From assembly GCA_026008535.1 (NCBI GenBank), contig BRKX01000004.1, positions 56,366,501 to 56,430,500 on the forward strand: DNA of 64,000 nt, read 5' to 3'. This document shows, in pieces, positions 1 through 12,466 of the stretch (positions are counted from its first letter, which is position 1; each line of letters begins with the position of its first letter). Source of the stretch: Perilla frutescens (taxonomy: Eukaryota > Streptophyta > Magnoliopsida > Lamiales > Lamiaceae). Below the pieces are notes generated by a model that had not been told where the DNA came from, did not search any database, and was given only the letters and a program-made list of their open reading frames with translations. The position numbers and the translations under genes are program-made.

Positions 1-1328
1 AGGATTGTGATTATTAGGAAAATGAATACTCATTGATTATTTATTCTTAGTTTGAAACATAATAACTAATAAGGATGTTGTTAGGATTCTCATTTTAGTA
101 TTTTGATTCAAATTAATATGGTAGAAAATAGAAATGTCGAATGTAGGCTTATTAAGATAAATTAATAATATTATGTACTTGTAGTCTAGTGGTAGTGAGA
201 TTGGAGTTCGATCATCATTTTTCCCCCAATTCAAAAACTAAAAATAAATTAACAATCAATAAAATATGTATAACTAAAAAATAAATTAATAATTAAGAAA
301 AAATATAATGCAAATCATTGATTACCAAAAATAGTTTGCATTAATTGACAACCGTGATGTTGAGTATAAAGTAGTGTTGTTCGTTGTTTTAAGTTCGTCA
401 TTCCTCTACCACTGATTGTAAAAAAAATGCTATAATTATCAAATTTTAGTCAGATTTTTTTTTCTTTTAATTTTTCAATTTTTTTTATTGAAAATTGAAA
501 CTTTCTAATCTAAAAGTAACAATAATTCACAACAAGAATTGAGATAAAAAATATATTCAAAATTTAATTATTTTTTTTACAGATGTATCTCAATATCACA
601 TTGCTTACATGTTGCCTTCTTTGTCGTATGCCATTTGGTTGTATTTTTATTATCAGGGCTTCTGCTGGAGGTTTTAAATTAGGGTCATTATGATGAGGGG
701 AAGCCAGTAACAGTCCCAAGATCAATTACATATACAATATTAATGAAAGTTCTGACCTTACACTTTAGGACAATGCACGGGTAGACTTGGCCCTCCAATT
801 AGTGACTAGTCTGAATCACTTACGTTTAGGTGGGGGATCTTATTTAAAATCGCATTCATGATTTTTCTTGGTTTTTGTGTAACTATTCTAATTGATTATG
901 ATTGTGAATGTTAAACTTTTGCTTAAGTTGTGTCCAATACCTGAAAAGATTTTCATGGAACTAGGGGTTACCTCCTACATGGCATGTATAAATGTTCAGT
1001 CCCTATGTTTTCGTTCTTTTACAGACTAAGGACTTCTGTTGGGAGCGTAGAGAAGAATGGTTGTTGAGGTGAATCCCCTTTCTATGTGACGGAGCCAGGA
1101 CTGTTAAACTATGGATGTTAAAATGATTTTACTCTGGGTTTACATTTTATTTTATTTTTGTGGCAAGAATAACCTGCTGCCGTCCGCATTGGTAAACAAG
1201 GGGTTTTCTTTATTGTTCATACTAGTGTTGATTTTGGGTTGGCGATGAAGATATGATGCACTTGTTTGAGATACTTTTGTTCTGTTTGAATTTACTCTTA
1301 GAAAGAAATTATGGCCTGTAATCTGGTT
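1..1328. other. AT-rich gene-poor flank
   Basis: No supported gene. The stretch is AT-rich with short low-complexity runs. The only exon-like object is 1025-1068, a 44-bp open stretch preceded by a pyrimidine tract and AG and followed by GTGAAT. It reads roughly as TKDFCWERREEWLL, which I do not recognise. It could be an exon of a host gene lying to the left, or chance. Confidence 0.4.
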
Positions 1329-1446
1329 ATAGAATCTCACGGTCTAAATATCGTTATCGAATCTCGTGTGTCCTGTCGATTCTAAAAGCTGAGGATCCTC
1401 CTTACTTTTGTGCTCATGTTTTTCTTTTTTCTATATATATATATAG
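1329..1446 (+). repeat. Direct repeat, copy 1 (uninterrupted)
   Basis: This segment (from ATAGAATCTCACGG through AGCTGAGGATCCTC to a short TA run) recurs at 1941-1981 plus 2917-2999, where the second copy is split by a hAT element. It gives the empty-site sequence for that insertion. It also shows that the TCTATATATATA before position 3000 belongs to the duplicated flank, not to the element that follows. Confidence 0.8.
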
Positions 1447-1940
1447 TATTTGTTGTTTTAGTAGTGTAATATTTACTATTAAGTTATTAACCATGATGAA
1501 ACATGCGAATTTGTTGTTTTGATGTTAAAATAGTAGTTAATTAGTATTAAAAATACTATAAAATGAAGGCTTCGTATTTATGTATTGATAGAAAACATTA
1601 TTATTATTATGAATAATGTATGGAAGATGTTTTTATATTTTAAATTTATCAATATTTTAACTAGTTAATTCTATTTAATTTGGCGGATTTGTTAATTCTA
1701 TTTAATTTGGGGAAATTAAAATTTTCAAATAAAATGCAAATACTGAAATTTGTAGTCAAATCTTCATTATGCGTGTCTTCATTTGGTGTAGATGCCATTG
1801 AATTGAGTATTGGATAATGAATGAAAAGATTGAAAAATGAAAATCCAATTAAATATTTTAGAGTGTATTTAATTGAGCATTTGATGATGATTAAATCAAA
1901 TAATGTACATAACCATTTAGTGCAGGTGGAAAAAGGGTTT
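1447..1940. other. AT-rich spacer
   Basis: No coding or RNA feature seen. Very AT-rich, with the short phrase GTTAATTCTATTTAATTTGG repeated in tandem near 1664-1710. Confidence 0.5.
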
Positions 1941-1981
1941 TAGAATCTCATGGTCCAAATTTCGTTATCGAATCTTGTATG

Positions 1982-2916
1982 CAGGCAGTAGATTGGGGGC
2001 TTGTGGTTTTTCCGGCCACAGCCCCCCAACAGTCATCGGCCGTGGAGAGGAGGGATAGAAGAAGGGGGCTGCGTTAAGCTGTGAAATTTACCGAATCGGT
2101 GGTAGCGGTTGATGCGTTGATGTGATTATGAGATAAGAGCACTAAAATGGAGGTTGAAGTACTGAATGGAGATGATAAGGAAATCGACGGGAAAGAGATG
2201 GAAGGATGAAAGAGATGAGAAGGATGATAGTGGAGAGAGAAATTGAATATTTTATTAAATAAACTAATTGCACTTTGCTCCTTGATACATAATTTGCACT
2301 TTAGTCCTTGATACATAATTTTTAATTTTCATTGTTTCAAAGAGTTCTAAAAATAATTTCTTTATTAAATTTATTATTTCGCCTATTATTATCATGACTA
2401 AATATTTATGAGTATTTAAATTCAATATTTAGTCTATTATTATCATGATTAAATATTTATGAGAATTACTTTAAGAATTTTTAGATGTAGCATGATTATT
2501 ATGAAATAACTTTAATTTAATTTCCTTAATCATTCTAATGATCAATCAAGCCGTGTGATTTTATATTTACTTATGTAATTAATAATTACTAATGCGTTTA
2601 TTATCACAAAAAAATTAATTTTAATTATCTATGTAGACAAAATTTTATTTTGACTAAAATTATCTATGTAATCAAGACACTCGCACATAACTATTTTAAT
2701 TTCAATTAATAAAGTTTATAAAACTTTCTTTTGAAGTATTTTATTTATGTTATTATCTACGACGTTTCACTTACACGCCTAAAAAAATTAAATGTAAAAA
2801 TGTTAGCAATCGTTCACCCCTCTCACTATTCTCTCTGATCACAACAATCAAAAGTATGTACAGTCATCGCTTCAACATCCACAGCCCCCTACAGAAATTT
2901 TCTGGTTTCGCCACTG
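1982..2916. mobile_element. Non-autonomous hAT element, 935 bp
   Basis: The insertion is bounded by a perfect 8-bp target-site duplication, CTTGTATG, at 1974-1981 and 2917-2924. The ends are inverted and begin CAG: the left end starts CAGGCAGTAG, and the right end read in reverse starts CAGTGGCGAAACC. Both continue into a shared GGGGGCT-GTGG block. An 8-bp TSD with CAG-starting termini is the hAT signature. The interior has no transposase; the 80-codon minus ORF at 2074-2316 is low-complexity and not recognised. The unsplit repeat at 1329-1446 supplies the pre-insertion site. Confidence 0.88.
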
Positions 2917-3070
2917 CTTGTATGTCCTGTCGATTCTAAAAGCTGAGGATCCTCTTCACTTCTTTACTCATTTTTTCCCTTTTTTCTATATATATATAGA
3001 GAGAGAGAGATAGGATCATGTGAGAACCACACTCTCTTGTGAGAACTGAGAACCAATCTCAGCCATAGAT

Positions 3071-3699
3071 CGTTCTTATTTTGACGGCCAAGATCTGTCT
3101 TAAGATTCAAAAAAACACGGTGGCATATTTGTAATATTAGTGACTTTATAATGAACCAAGGGTATTTTTGTAATTTAGAAATTATGTTATATTTGGAATG
3201 AATCTCTTTCCGTCTTTAATTCATTTTGCTTTCGAACTCTCTTTCCTTGTACATATCAATTTTCTTCGTGTTTATGTAATCGAATTTTCAGTCGATTTTC
3301 TTCGAATTTTAATCAACTAAATCGGTGTTCACGCGATTTTTTGCTGAAGTTTGTGTTGTTCATTGTTATTTGACGAAGATGCTGGGTAAAAAAGTTTTTT
3401 CTATAGTTTTCATGCGATTTTTTTATCCGTTTATTTTTAGATTTGTTCGACAATGGTGAGGAAGTTGATTAAGCTGTTATTTTGAATTTTTCATGGTCAG
3501 GATGTGTTTTTAGGGCTGCATATTGTGTGTTTTGGTTTCATATATATCTGTAGATTATTACCATTGTGAATTTAGTTGTTATCATTGTAAAAACGATTGA
3601 GTATCATAAGAATACCTTAATAATAGAGTATTTTGCACGATGAATGCAGCATTTGGAATAACAAATGAGTATTATAGAAATTATTTTGTTAACATGAGC
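3071..3699. other. Left arm of the outer transposon, non-coding
   Basis: No gene seen. One phrase (AAGTTGATTAAGCTG with GTTATTTTGAATTTTTCA, about 3465-3495) recurs at about 35640-35670. This ties this arm to the block beyond the nested insertions. Confidence 0.5.
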
Positions 3700-4386
3700 T
3701 TTAGCACTATTGTGAACTATTTTAGCATTGTTGTAACCTTGTTTAGCACTACTGTGAGCTATTTTAGCACTGTATTCCTTCTATTAATAACTTACTCTGA
3801 TATGATCGAAAGTTGTAACATGATAATAAGCCTAGTTAATTATGCGTCCCATTAGCATGCAATTTGAAACTCTTAATGAAAAATTGAACATGTTAAAGAG
3901 ATGGTTTCAAGATATCAAAGTATGGCCGAGCTTGCCTGTAGTTTATAGGCTTCTTGAGAAATACAAGTTTTCTTGACAAAAATACAATATAACAAATGAA
4001 TATCGTATACTTTTAGCACTACTGTGAACTATTTTAGCACTGTTATAACTTTGCTTAGCACTACTGTGAGCTATTTTAGCACTGTATTCCTTCTATTAAT
4101 AACTTACTCTGATATGATTGGAAGTTGAAACATGATAATAAGCCTAGTTAATTACGAGTCCAATTAGCATGCAATTTGAAACTCTTAATGAAAAGTTGAA
4201 CATGTTAAAGATACAATATATAGTTTATAGGCTTCTTGAGAAATACAAGTTTTATTGACAAAAATACAATATAACAAATGAGTATTGTATACTTTTAGCA
4301 CTACTGTGAACTATTTTAGCACTGTTGTAACCTTGTTTAGCACTACTATGAGCTATTTTAGCACTGTATTCCTTCTATTAATAACT
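3700..4386 (+). repeat. 21-bp TTTAGCACT array, left arm part 1
   Basis: TTTAGCAC or one-base variants start at 3700, 3721, 3742, 3763, then 4012, 4033, 4054, 4075, then 4294, 4315, 4336, 4357. Each block of four has exact 21-bp spacing. Two monomers alternate, one ending near GTTGTAACC and one near ACTGTGAAC. Blocks sit in a larger unit of 312 and 282 bp that also carries TTACTCTGATATGATTGG and AGCATGCAATTTGAAACTC. The small plus ORF 3640-3855 is only this repeat read in one frame (YFSTTV-type heptapeptides). Confidence 0.9.
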
Positions 4387-5136
4387 TAGGGGGGGTGTAT
4401 TCAATTAGGATTTTGATGGACTTTAAAATGTCTATGGATTTTATAAATCCATAGACTCCACGTGGAGTCTCTCAACTCTACGCAGAGTCTGACAGATTTC
4501 GTGTATGGATTTCAGATTGATTTTAGACGATTTCAATGGATTTGAAATCCTTCTTGCCAACGCTCGAACACAGCGATCGGTGAACCCGGAAAAAAATGGA
4601 ACCCAGCGACCGTTGGTGCAACTTTTGAAGATATGAGATAAATTTCTCAACGGCCGCTGGGCTCAACGCAATTTTGAAGATATGAGATAAATTTCTCTTC
4701 ATGGTGCAACTGATTTGATTGGTGAGGAAACAAATAAAGGTACAAACCTCTCAATACAAATGTTGAATGAACATCTATAATTACATTGCCATTTGCTGTG
4801 CCAGTAATAAGGTGAAGTAACCAAAAAAAAAATTGAATACAAAATTATGTACCTTCGAGATTTGAATGAATCCAAGGTTTACCAATCAAATCTTGTTGTG
4901 TTCCTTCATCCTCCAGCAGCAGCAGTAGCTATTAATCTACAATGCATATCTTTTAGCATAACTGAATTTGTAAATAATCAAGATAAAGGCAAATACATAT
5001 AATTGAATTTCCGGACAAAGTAGGGAAATGATAGATATCCTTTAAAACAAAGACATTTGCAATTATACCAGTAGTTTAGAAGCAATAAGTATAGAAAGAA
5101 GGCTATGATTTCAGCAACACAAAGAAAATGCAAAAA

Positions 5137-5141
5137 GCCAG
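5137..5141. repeat. Left TSD GCCAG of the LTR array
   Basis: GCCAG directly precedes the TG of the first LTR, and the same five bases follow the CA of the LTR ending at 25001. GCCAG also follows the duplicated LTR ending at 33798. Confidence 0.85.
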
Positions 5142-7013
5142 TGTTTAGTATATATTTGTCCTATCTTATCTTAGTAGTTTAGTATCTTTCGTAGGTATTT
5201 TTCCTTTGTTTTTGTGTGATTTTCATGTTATTTCCTTCACTTTTGCTCTTTTGGTGAGTTGTGTAGATTTGCACAAGATCTTGAGAAAATGGAGGATTAA
5301 TGACTACAAAATTTGAAGGATTCAAGACAATGGAAAGGTAGAGAATCGAATAAGGAGCACGTGGCAAGTTGAATCGGGTCAATCGGCCAAGAAACGAGGG
5401 AGAACGAGCTAAAACCGTGGAAGCTGCCGAAGACAGAATTGTCAGAGTGCGCGGCCGCGCAGGACGCGCGACCACGCGGCTACCCTCTCGGCCAAGAGGC
5501 CCTGCGAGCGCGCGGTTCCCGCGGGCGCGCGTACCTTTGCACCCCGCCGGCGCGCGAGACACTCTGTTTCGCCCGATTTGCCCTGTCTTGCACTCTTTTC
5601 TCGCCTCTTCTTGGTTTGGCAACAAGTAACAAGTACCCTATCCTTCCTCCTCCATCTTTTGGCATGACACTTGAGCCTCCCTAATCTAAGCCATAGAGGA
5701 ATAGGGATTAATCCACCCTAAACCTAGCTTTGGATTTTTCTTCCACAAAATCCTCCCCAAATCCCTCTCACATTTAATGCTCCATCACCCTCACCTTACC
5801 ACCACCTTTTCTCTCTCCTACCACCATACCTTTCACCACCTCTCTCTCTCTCCCTTCATCTCACGTTTCTCTCCCTCTCTCATATCTAATAATAGATATT
5901 GGGGATTTTGAGGGGACAATCATCATTCATTCATCACCATTCATTCTCTCTTCATTATCATTTATTCCATTCACTCCACTCTCACCACACCACCCATACC
6001 ATTCTCTCCATTCTCTCTCTCTCTCTCTCTTTTCACACACACTACACACACTAATCTCTACACCATTTCCACCATCACCTTCACAAGAGGAAGAGGAGAA
6101 AAGGAAGAAGAAGGAAACCAAGCCAAGCTAGGAGAAGGAAAGACGAGAAAGGGCCGACGACGAGCCATCCGCGGAAGCTAAGCTCGGAGGAGGTTTCTCT
6201 TGTATTTTCTTTATATTTCTTGGATGTTTGTGGGGATTTGTCCCAAAACTCTTGAAGAATACTTAATATTGTAGAAGTTTGAGTTATTTGCATTTGATTT
6301 ATGAGATGACTTTCTTCTATGGTATTTATGTTGTTTTAAGCATGTTTCGTGGCTAATCTCTCTATTAGGGGGTAGAGGATCGATGTGGTTTCGATCTATG
6401 CTTGTTCTTGTTGATTGTTGTTGTTGGAATCGTGCTTTTTCATGTTTAGGTAATTGATCACTACTTGAACATTGATAGGATTTAGAGGAGTCTTGATTGT
6501 GAATCTAAATCCAGAAATTGGTTCCTTCAACGTTAGGTGGATGGGGTTCCTAAGCCTAATATGTTAATATTGCTTGTATGATATAGCTAGGAGAGGTTTA
6601 GCGGATAGACGGTGAGAGTAATTGAAGTTAAACTAATTGGAAGGGTCTATCGTATTTGTGAGAGTAGCATTATCAACTTGAATAAAGAATAGTGATAAAA
6701 CCATTGAGAGAATCTACACCCTAATACCTTAATCAAACTTATTTCCTCTAATCTCGACTTTAGTTGTGTTTTTGCATTTAATTATCTTGCTTTATTGTTC
6801 GTTTCGAATTCCTAGCATAATCATCATCAAACCCCCGTGTTAGAATGTTTAGAGTTTATTTTAGTTGTTTACGTGAAAGCATGTGTAGTCTTTAGATAAT
6901 TCTTTCATATAAAGTCTTCCTTGAGAGATCGACTCGGGTTAAGCTTATTTCTTCTACAATTGACCCCGTCCAATTGCGGGTGTGGTCCTAAGTAGTGTCT
7001 AGTGAGCATAAAC
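5142..7013 (+). mobile_element. LTR A1, subfamily A, 3' end lost
   Basis: This is the 5' LTR of the array. It starts TGTTTAGTATATATTTG and aligns with LTR A3. The last roughly 40 bp (the segment ending GGACCGCGAAACA) and the primer site are missing: after AGCATAAAC the sequence jumps into ORF1. Inside are a CG-rich island at about 5445-5560, a CT-rich stretch near 6010-6030, and a long AT-rich half shared with subfamily B. ORFs seen here on both strands (5179-5684, 5927-6293) are read from non-coding LTR sequence and should not be called genes. Confidence 0.85.
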
Positions 7014-8433
7014 TCGGTGCCCGTTCACGGTTTGTACCCATGCCGAAGGTAACCGGTATCAAGCTTTTACTGACTATGAGATTACCTCTCCCCGTTATCT
7101 TGATTGGAATTTGTTGAAATCATTGAAAATTGATGGGAAAGTCGAGAGCTACTTGAAAGTATTGACTTTAGATAAATTTGCTAAATTGAAGTATGTTGGT
7201 TTGAATCTGTTGTGCCTTGAGTTCTTGGTTACATTCCAGCTTGATTCTGCAAATTCAAAGATTACTTTTCGTATGATGGGAGAATAATTTGAGGTGACAT
7301 TGGCTAGAATGAAGTCGTATTTCGGGTTTTCGACGATTGGGCCCAGAGAGAGGCCAACCGACTTCAACACGGCTGCCGCCTGGCACGAGCTTACCGGTTT
7401 CAGTAATTGGGATCCTTAGGGGACACCCACTGGTTTTATTCGGGACCCTGCCCTGGCCATCATGCACAAGTTCCTTGCCTACTCGATCTCTGGGAAGGAA
7501 CAAGCCAACAAGGTCAATGCCACTAAGGTGTATCTTCTTTGGTGTGCTCTCCACAATACTAAAGTCTGCCCGTTCTACTTCATCTGGACCGCTATCCAGC
7601 AGATGACTCGACGCACCAAGATGCATCCCTCCTTTTGTGCTTTCATCACCGCTCTTGCTGTCAAGCTTGGCTTGCTTCCAGCCACAGGTGCCATCCCTAC
7701 CGGACAGAGCAAGGTCAAGGAGTATTTGATCACTATGGATGAGCTCAAGCGAGCCCAGCTTATCCTGGATTCATGGAGACTGGTTCCTCACACTGATCGT
7801 CCCTGCGTCTCCAAACTTATGAATGCTCAGCGTGAGGCTCTCAAACGCTACAGGGAGGCCGGCTCCTCTTCAGCCCCACGTGATGATGATGATGAGGACG
7901 ACGAAGAGAACGAAGAAGAAGAAGAGAATGAGGATGCGAATGAGGGAGGAGAAGGAGAAGAGGATCTGGGAGACGAAGACAATGATCAGGATGAACAGAC
8001 TCACTATCAGCCGCCGCCTTATCCCTCCATGATGCCCCAGCATGGGTATCAGATGCCACAGGCTGATTGGCGGTCCTTCCAGGACCACTTCGATACCACC
8101 ATGGGGCAGTTCCAGCAGAGCTTCCAGCAGAACTACACCGACTCCATGGGCCAATTTTAGCAGCACTTTGATACCTCCATGGGCCAGTTCCAGCAGTCCT
8201 ACAACAATATCATGGGGCAATTCCAGGATCGATTCGATGCTTCCATGGGCGAGTTTCGCCAAGAGTTGGGATCCCTCTGTCAGGATGTTGGCGACATGAT
8301 GCAGGACATCTATGGTCGCCTCGATAGGCATGACGAGAGGATGACGGCCCTCGAGGAAAGCTGAAACAACTGGACGATCTCCTATCCTTACCCGCAGCCT
8401 CCACCACCACCTTATGATCCACCGGAGCAGTGA
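7014..8433 (+). pseudogene. Athila ORF1-like protein, copy 1 (four in-frame stops)
   Basis: The product family is retroelement ORF1 of Athila type (resembling Pfam ATHILA / putative plant transposon protein); its biochemical role is unknown. The copy lacks its N-terminus, starting near the CPFT segment, but has no frameshift over about 1.4 kb. Order of features: an LTLDKFAKLKYVGL-type domain, then a WHELTGFSNWDP to HPSFCAFITALAVKLGLLP domain, an Asp/Glu-rich acidic tract (about 7880-8000), an 11-residue MGQFQ repeat region (about 8095-8260), and a proline-rich tail ending PPEQ. Stops are TAA 7285, TAG 7417, TAG 8158 and TGA 8362. Sister copies have CAG at both TAG sites and TGG at the TGA site. 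Confidence 0.85.
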
Positions 8434-9636
8434 AGTTCTTTTGTGTTTTTGTGTACTTTTTATTTTTGTGTTCGTGTGCGTATTGTTATTGTTTCAATTC
8501 ACCCCTTTCCGTTGTTCATTGGTTGTTTTTGTCGTATGTTTTGTAGGAACCAGCGCCTGTTGCCGGTCTCCTACGAATTGTAATATGTCCTCTTCCCTAT
8601 TCTCTTATTGCATATTGTTTTCATACATTGAGGACAATGCATGTTTTAAGTGTGGGGGAGAGCTTGTTATGTTATGTAGTGAATTTTGTCCTTTTTGCTT
8701 AAATATGTTGGTGTTAATAATGTTATGTTAATTGTGTTGGTTTTGATACGCATGATTGTTGTTTTAGTTATCTAGGTATGTTGTGATTCTCCCACTTAGT
8801 ATTTTGCCTTGCCCTATGGTCAAATTTGAAAATTTTTGATATGAATCTTCAAGAATTATTTTCAAGGTGCTCATGAATGAATGAATTGTTCTGTGGTTTC
8901 TCTCTTGGACATGAATTATTTTTGAATGTGATCACAAATTGATGTTTGATTTGAAGAGTCTTGCCCTTGAATGAATAAGAAGCATGTTTGGCCTTGTTCT
9001 TGAAAATTACTCCTCTTAATCACTTATCCTCGTATTTACGATATATATAAAAAAAAGAGAAAAAGAAAAAAAAAGGGGAAAATAAGGATCTCTACTCCTC
9101 TAGTTGAATTATTCGACTAATAGTATGTGAAACCACACAAGGACATTAGGGATTTCCTCCTTATGGTTTTACCTTGTGATTTTTGATCTATTTCCCCCCA
9201 TGAAATTGTTTAAATAAATAGGATTGCATTCCGGATTCTACTCCTCTCATGTGTGTGTCAAAACCTTTCACGTGTTGCATGATGAGTATGGGAAACCACA
9301 TTAGGAAGCTCGATTATGCTCGATGATTTGACCTAATGATCTTTGTCCTGTGTTTGCAATCCCCTTGTTGATTTTTGTAAGTATCTTAATAAGTATGGAT
9401 GTGATTTGTGGGGATGTAATTTTAGTGAATTTGGGCTAACGTGTTTTTCCAAGACTTGAGAGGACAAGCAATTCACTTGATTATCTATTGTGTTCATATT
9501 CTTGGATAATGAATGCTTTTGTGGGAACCATGCAAATTGTCAATTACATGATCACCTTGTGAATATTTCCTTCTTGATTCATATTTTTAATTTCTTATTT
9601 GCTTGAGGACAAGTAAAGAGCTAAGTGTGGGGGAGT
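8434..9636 (+). other. Subfamily B 3' non-coding region with two PPT-like motifs
   Basis: This lies between ORF1 and the next LTR. It opens with TTGAGGACAATGCATG followed by AAGTGTGGGGGAG (8648-8660). It closes with TTGAGGACAAG and a second AAGTGTGGGGGAG (9623-9635) directly before the LTR. The second is in the position of the polypurine tract used for plus-strand priming; the first is an internal duplicate. The middle carries two copies of a phrase built on GATGAGTATG / GAAACCACA and TTCTACTCCTC. There is no coding potential. Confidence 0.75.
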
Positions 9637-11428
9637 TGTTTGGTGTTTATTTGTAAGTGTTTTGTTGCTTGATTTGGTATGTTTCATTTGTATCTTCTAG
9701 TATTTTGTTCTAGTTTATCTATAGGTTTTGTGTGATTTTATTCTCTTACTGCTCTTATGGTGGAATAAGCCAAGTTTTGGAAAACTTGAGCTTTTGTACG
9801 CAATATTTTGATTTTTAGGTAATAAGGTGGCATGGAGCGAAGATAGGCCGGAAGAGATGAACCCGGACCGGAAGAGATGAACCCGGACCGGAAGAGATGC
9901 ACCCGGAAGGCGGAACCAAAGGCCCCGCGGCCGCGCAATCCCCGCAGCCACGCACCATGAGGACCAAGCGACTTCCTCGGCCGTGCGAGGGTGCTCTCGG
10001 CGGAGACACCCCGTGGGCGCGGAGCGCCCCGCAGGCGCGCGCATACCAAGCCTTCCGCGGGCGCGCAAGCTGCTCTGTTCGCCCGAGCATCACCATTCTA
10101 CACTCATCTCTCGCCCCCTCTTCTTGAATGAACATATCTCTCTTCCTCCATTTAGTGGCATGATGAAAATTAGACTCTTGATCCACCCTAAACCTAGCTT
10201 TGGATTTTTCTTCCACAAAATCCTCCCCAAATCTCTCACATTAATGGCTCCATCACCATCACCTTACCACCACCTTTTCTCTCTCCTACCACCATACCTC
10301 TCACCATACCTATCTTTGACCTCTCTCTCTCTCTCTCTCTTACGATCTTCCCTCTCTCTGTCATATGAATATAGATTTTGGGGATCCAAGAGGGATATTC
10401 ATCATCATTCATTTTCCATTCACTCAACTCTCACCATACCATCCTCTCCACCATTCTCTCCATTCTCTCTCTTTTCACACACACTACACACACTAAATCT
10501 CTACACCATCTCTCTCACCATTTCCACCATCATCACCTTCACAAGAGGGAAGAGGAGATAAAGAAGAAGAAGGAAACCAAGCCAAGCTAGAAGAAGAGAA
10601 GACGAGAAGTTCCCTACAACGAGCCATCCCTGGAAGCTAAGCTCGGAGGAGGTTTATCTTGTGTTTTCTTTGTATTTCTTGGATGTTTGTGGGGATTTAT
10701 CCCAAAACTCTTGAAGGATTCTTAATATTGTAGAAGTTTGAGTTATTTGCATTTGATTTATGAGATGACTTCCTTCTATGGTATTTGTGTTGTTTTAAGC
10801 ATGTTTAGTGGCTAATCTCTCTATTAGGGGGTAGAGGATCGATGTGGTTTTGATCTATGCTTGTTCTTGTTGATTGCTGTTATTGGAATCGTGCTTTTTC
10901 ATGTTTAGGTAATTGATCACTACTTGAACATTGATAGGATTTAGAGGAGTCTTGATTGTGAATATAAATCCGGAAATTGATTCCTTCGACGTTAGGTGGA
11001 TGGGGTTCGTAAGCCTAATATGTCAATCTTGCATGTACGGTATAGCTAAGAGAGGTTTAATGGATAGACGGTGACAGTAATTGAAGTTACACTAATTGGA
11101 AGGGTCTATCGTATTTGTGAGAGTAGCATTATTAACTTGAATAAAGCATAGTGATAAAATCATTGAAAGAATCTACACCCTAATACCTTAATCAAACTTA
11201 TTTCCTCTAATCTCGATTTTATTTGTGTTTTTGCATTTAATAATCTTGCTTTATTGTCCGTCTCGAATTAATAGCATAATAATCATCAAACCCCCCTTGT
11301 TAGAATGTTTAGATTTTATTTTAGTTGTTTTGTTGAAAGCATGTTTAGTCTTTAGATAGTTCTTTCATATAAAGTCTTCCTTGAGAGATCGACTCGGGTT
11401 AAGCTTATTGCTTCTACAATAGACCCCG
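9637..11428 (+). mobile_element. LTR B1, subfamily B, 3' end lost
   Basis: Starts TGTTTGGTGTTTATTTG right after the polypurine motif. A CG-rich island lies at about 9870-10085 and a CT run near 10320. It breaks at TACAATAGACCCCG and continues directly in the subfamily A 3' non-coding region (GTGAACTTGTG). The LTR tail, primer site and all of ORF1 are therefore deleted. Short GC-rich ORFs inside are not genes. Confidence 0.8.
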
Positions 11429-12466
11429 GTGAACTTGTGTTTTTATGTCTTTATGATTATCTTTTTGATTTTATGTTGAATTTTAAAATTTTATTTCAAA
11501 AATGTTATGTGTCGTTTTTATTTTGTTTTGATTATGTTTTATTGGTGGATACTCGCACTTAGCATGGTTTGTTTTGTTTAATTGTCAAACTTGGTTATTT
11601 GGAATATGAATCTTCAAGGGATTATTGTTAAGATGATCATGGTGCATGAAATCATTCCCATTATTTCATTGTAGAATGTGAATTGTCTTGAAGAATGATT
11701 ATATTTACATGATTTGTGTTGTGGGGTCTCGTCCTCTAAGAATTTGAAGGCTTGATTCATTCTCTTGTCAAATGTGTCAATTATGCTTGAAAAAAAAACA
11801 TTCTCTCCTCTAACTTCCTATAATGTATTTTATATAAAAAAAAGGAAGAAATGAATGAAAAAAAAATGAATAAAATGTCATGTATGTTTTAATAAAGTGA
11901 GGATAATAAGGATTTCTGCTCCTCTAGTCGTCTAATTGACTATGAGCATGAGAAACCACACAAGGACACTAGAAATTTTATCCTTAAGGACTAAACCTTG
12001 TGAATTTTGATCCATATCCTCTTGTTTAATTGTTGTATTAAACGGGATTGCACTTTGGATTCTACTCCTATATATGTGTCATTCCTTTGAATCTATCCAT
12101 GATGAGTATGGAAAACCACGTTAGGAAGCTCGGTTTATCCCGATGATTTCACCTAACGAATTATATCCTTTGGGTGCATTCCTGTATTATTTTTGAATAA
12201 AGTGTGGGGGAGTTAGTGAGAAGAATGTTCTATAGGAAAATTGTTGCATTTTGCCTTGAGAACAACTTGCCTACTTATTCTCATTGGATGAGCCACATGC
12301 CTTGTTTAATAAATATGCCATTCTCTTCGATGATAAGCTTTCTAGTTTGAAATAATGTGGAATGCTCCTAGTGTGTATGATCTTCTTGGGGACAATTTCT
12401 TCTTGCTTCATATCTTGAATGATTTTATTTGCTTGAGGACAAGCAAAGAGTTAAGTGTGGGGGAGT
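11429..12466 (+). other. Subfamily A 3' non-coding region, partial
   Basis: Collinear with 21998-23029 and 30831-31864. It contains AAGTGTGGGGGAG at 12200-12212 and again at 12453-12465, the latter directly before LTR A2. It lacks its first motif because the deletion junction lies just after it. No coding sequence. Confidence 0.75.

Noticed and set aside
183..214. tRNA/SINE-like phrase GTCTAGTGGTAG with GAGTTCGATC
   Set aside because: Resembles A and B boxes, but the spacing is too short, the B box is imperfect and no SINE body or TSD is visible.
2985..3030. Helitron 5' end starting at TCTATATATATATAG
   Set aside because: The same TCTATATATATATA occurs in the uninterrupted duplicate at about 1430-1446, so it belongs to the flank; the inverted partner at 38236-38310 favours a TIR element.
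5179..5684. Overlapping ORFs of 60-150 codons on both strands in the CG-rich LTR islands (also 9715-10561, 12513-12962, 15466-15875, 17405-17755, 23067-23569, 28144-28602, 32092-32425)
   Set aside because: All lie in non-coding LTR sequence, are long only because CG-rich DNA has few stop codons, differ among copies and have no recognisable domain.
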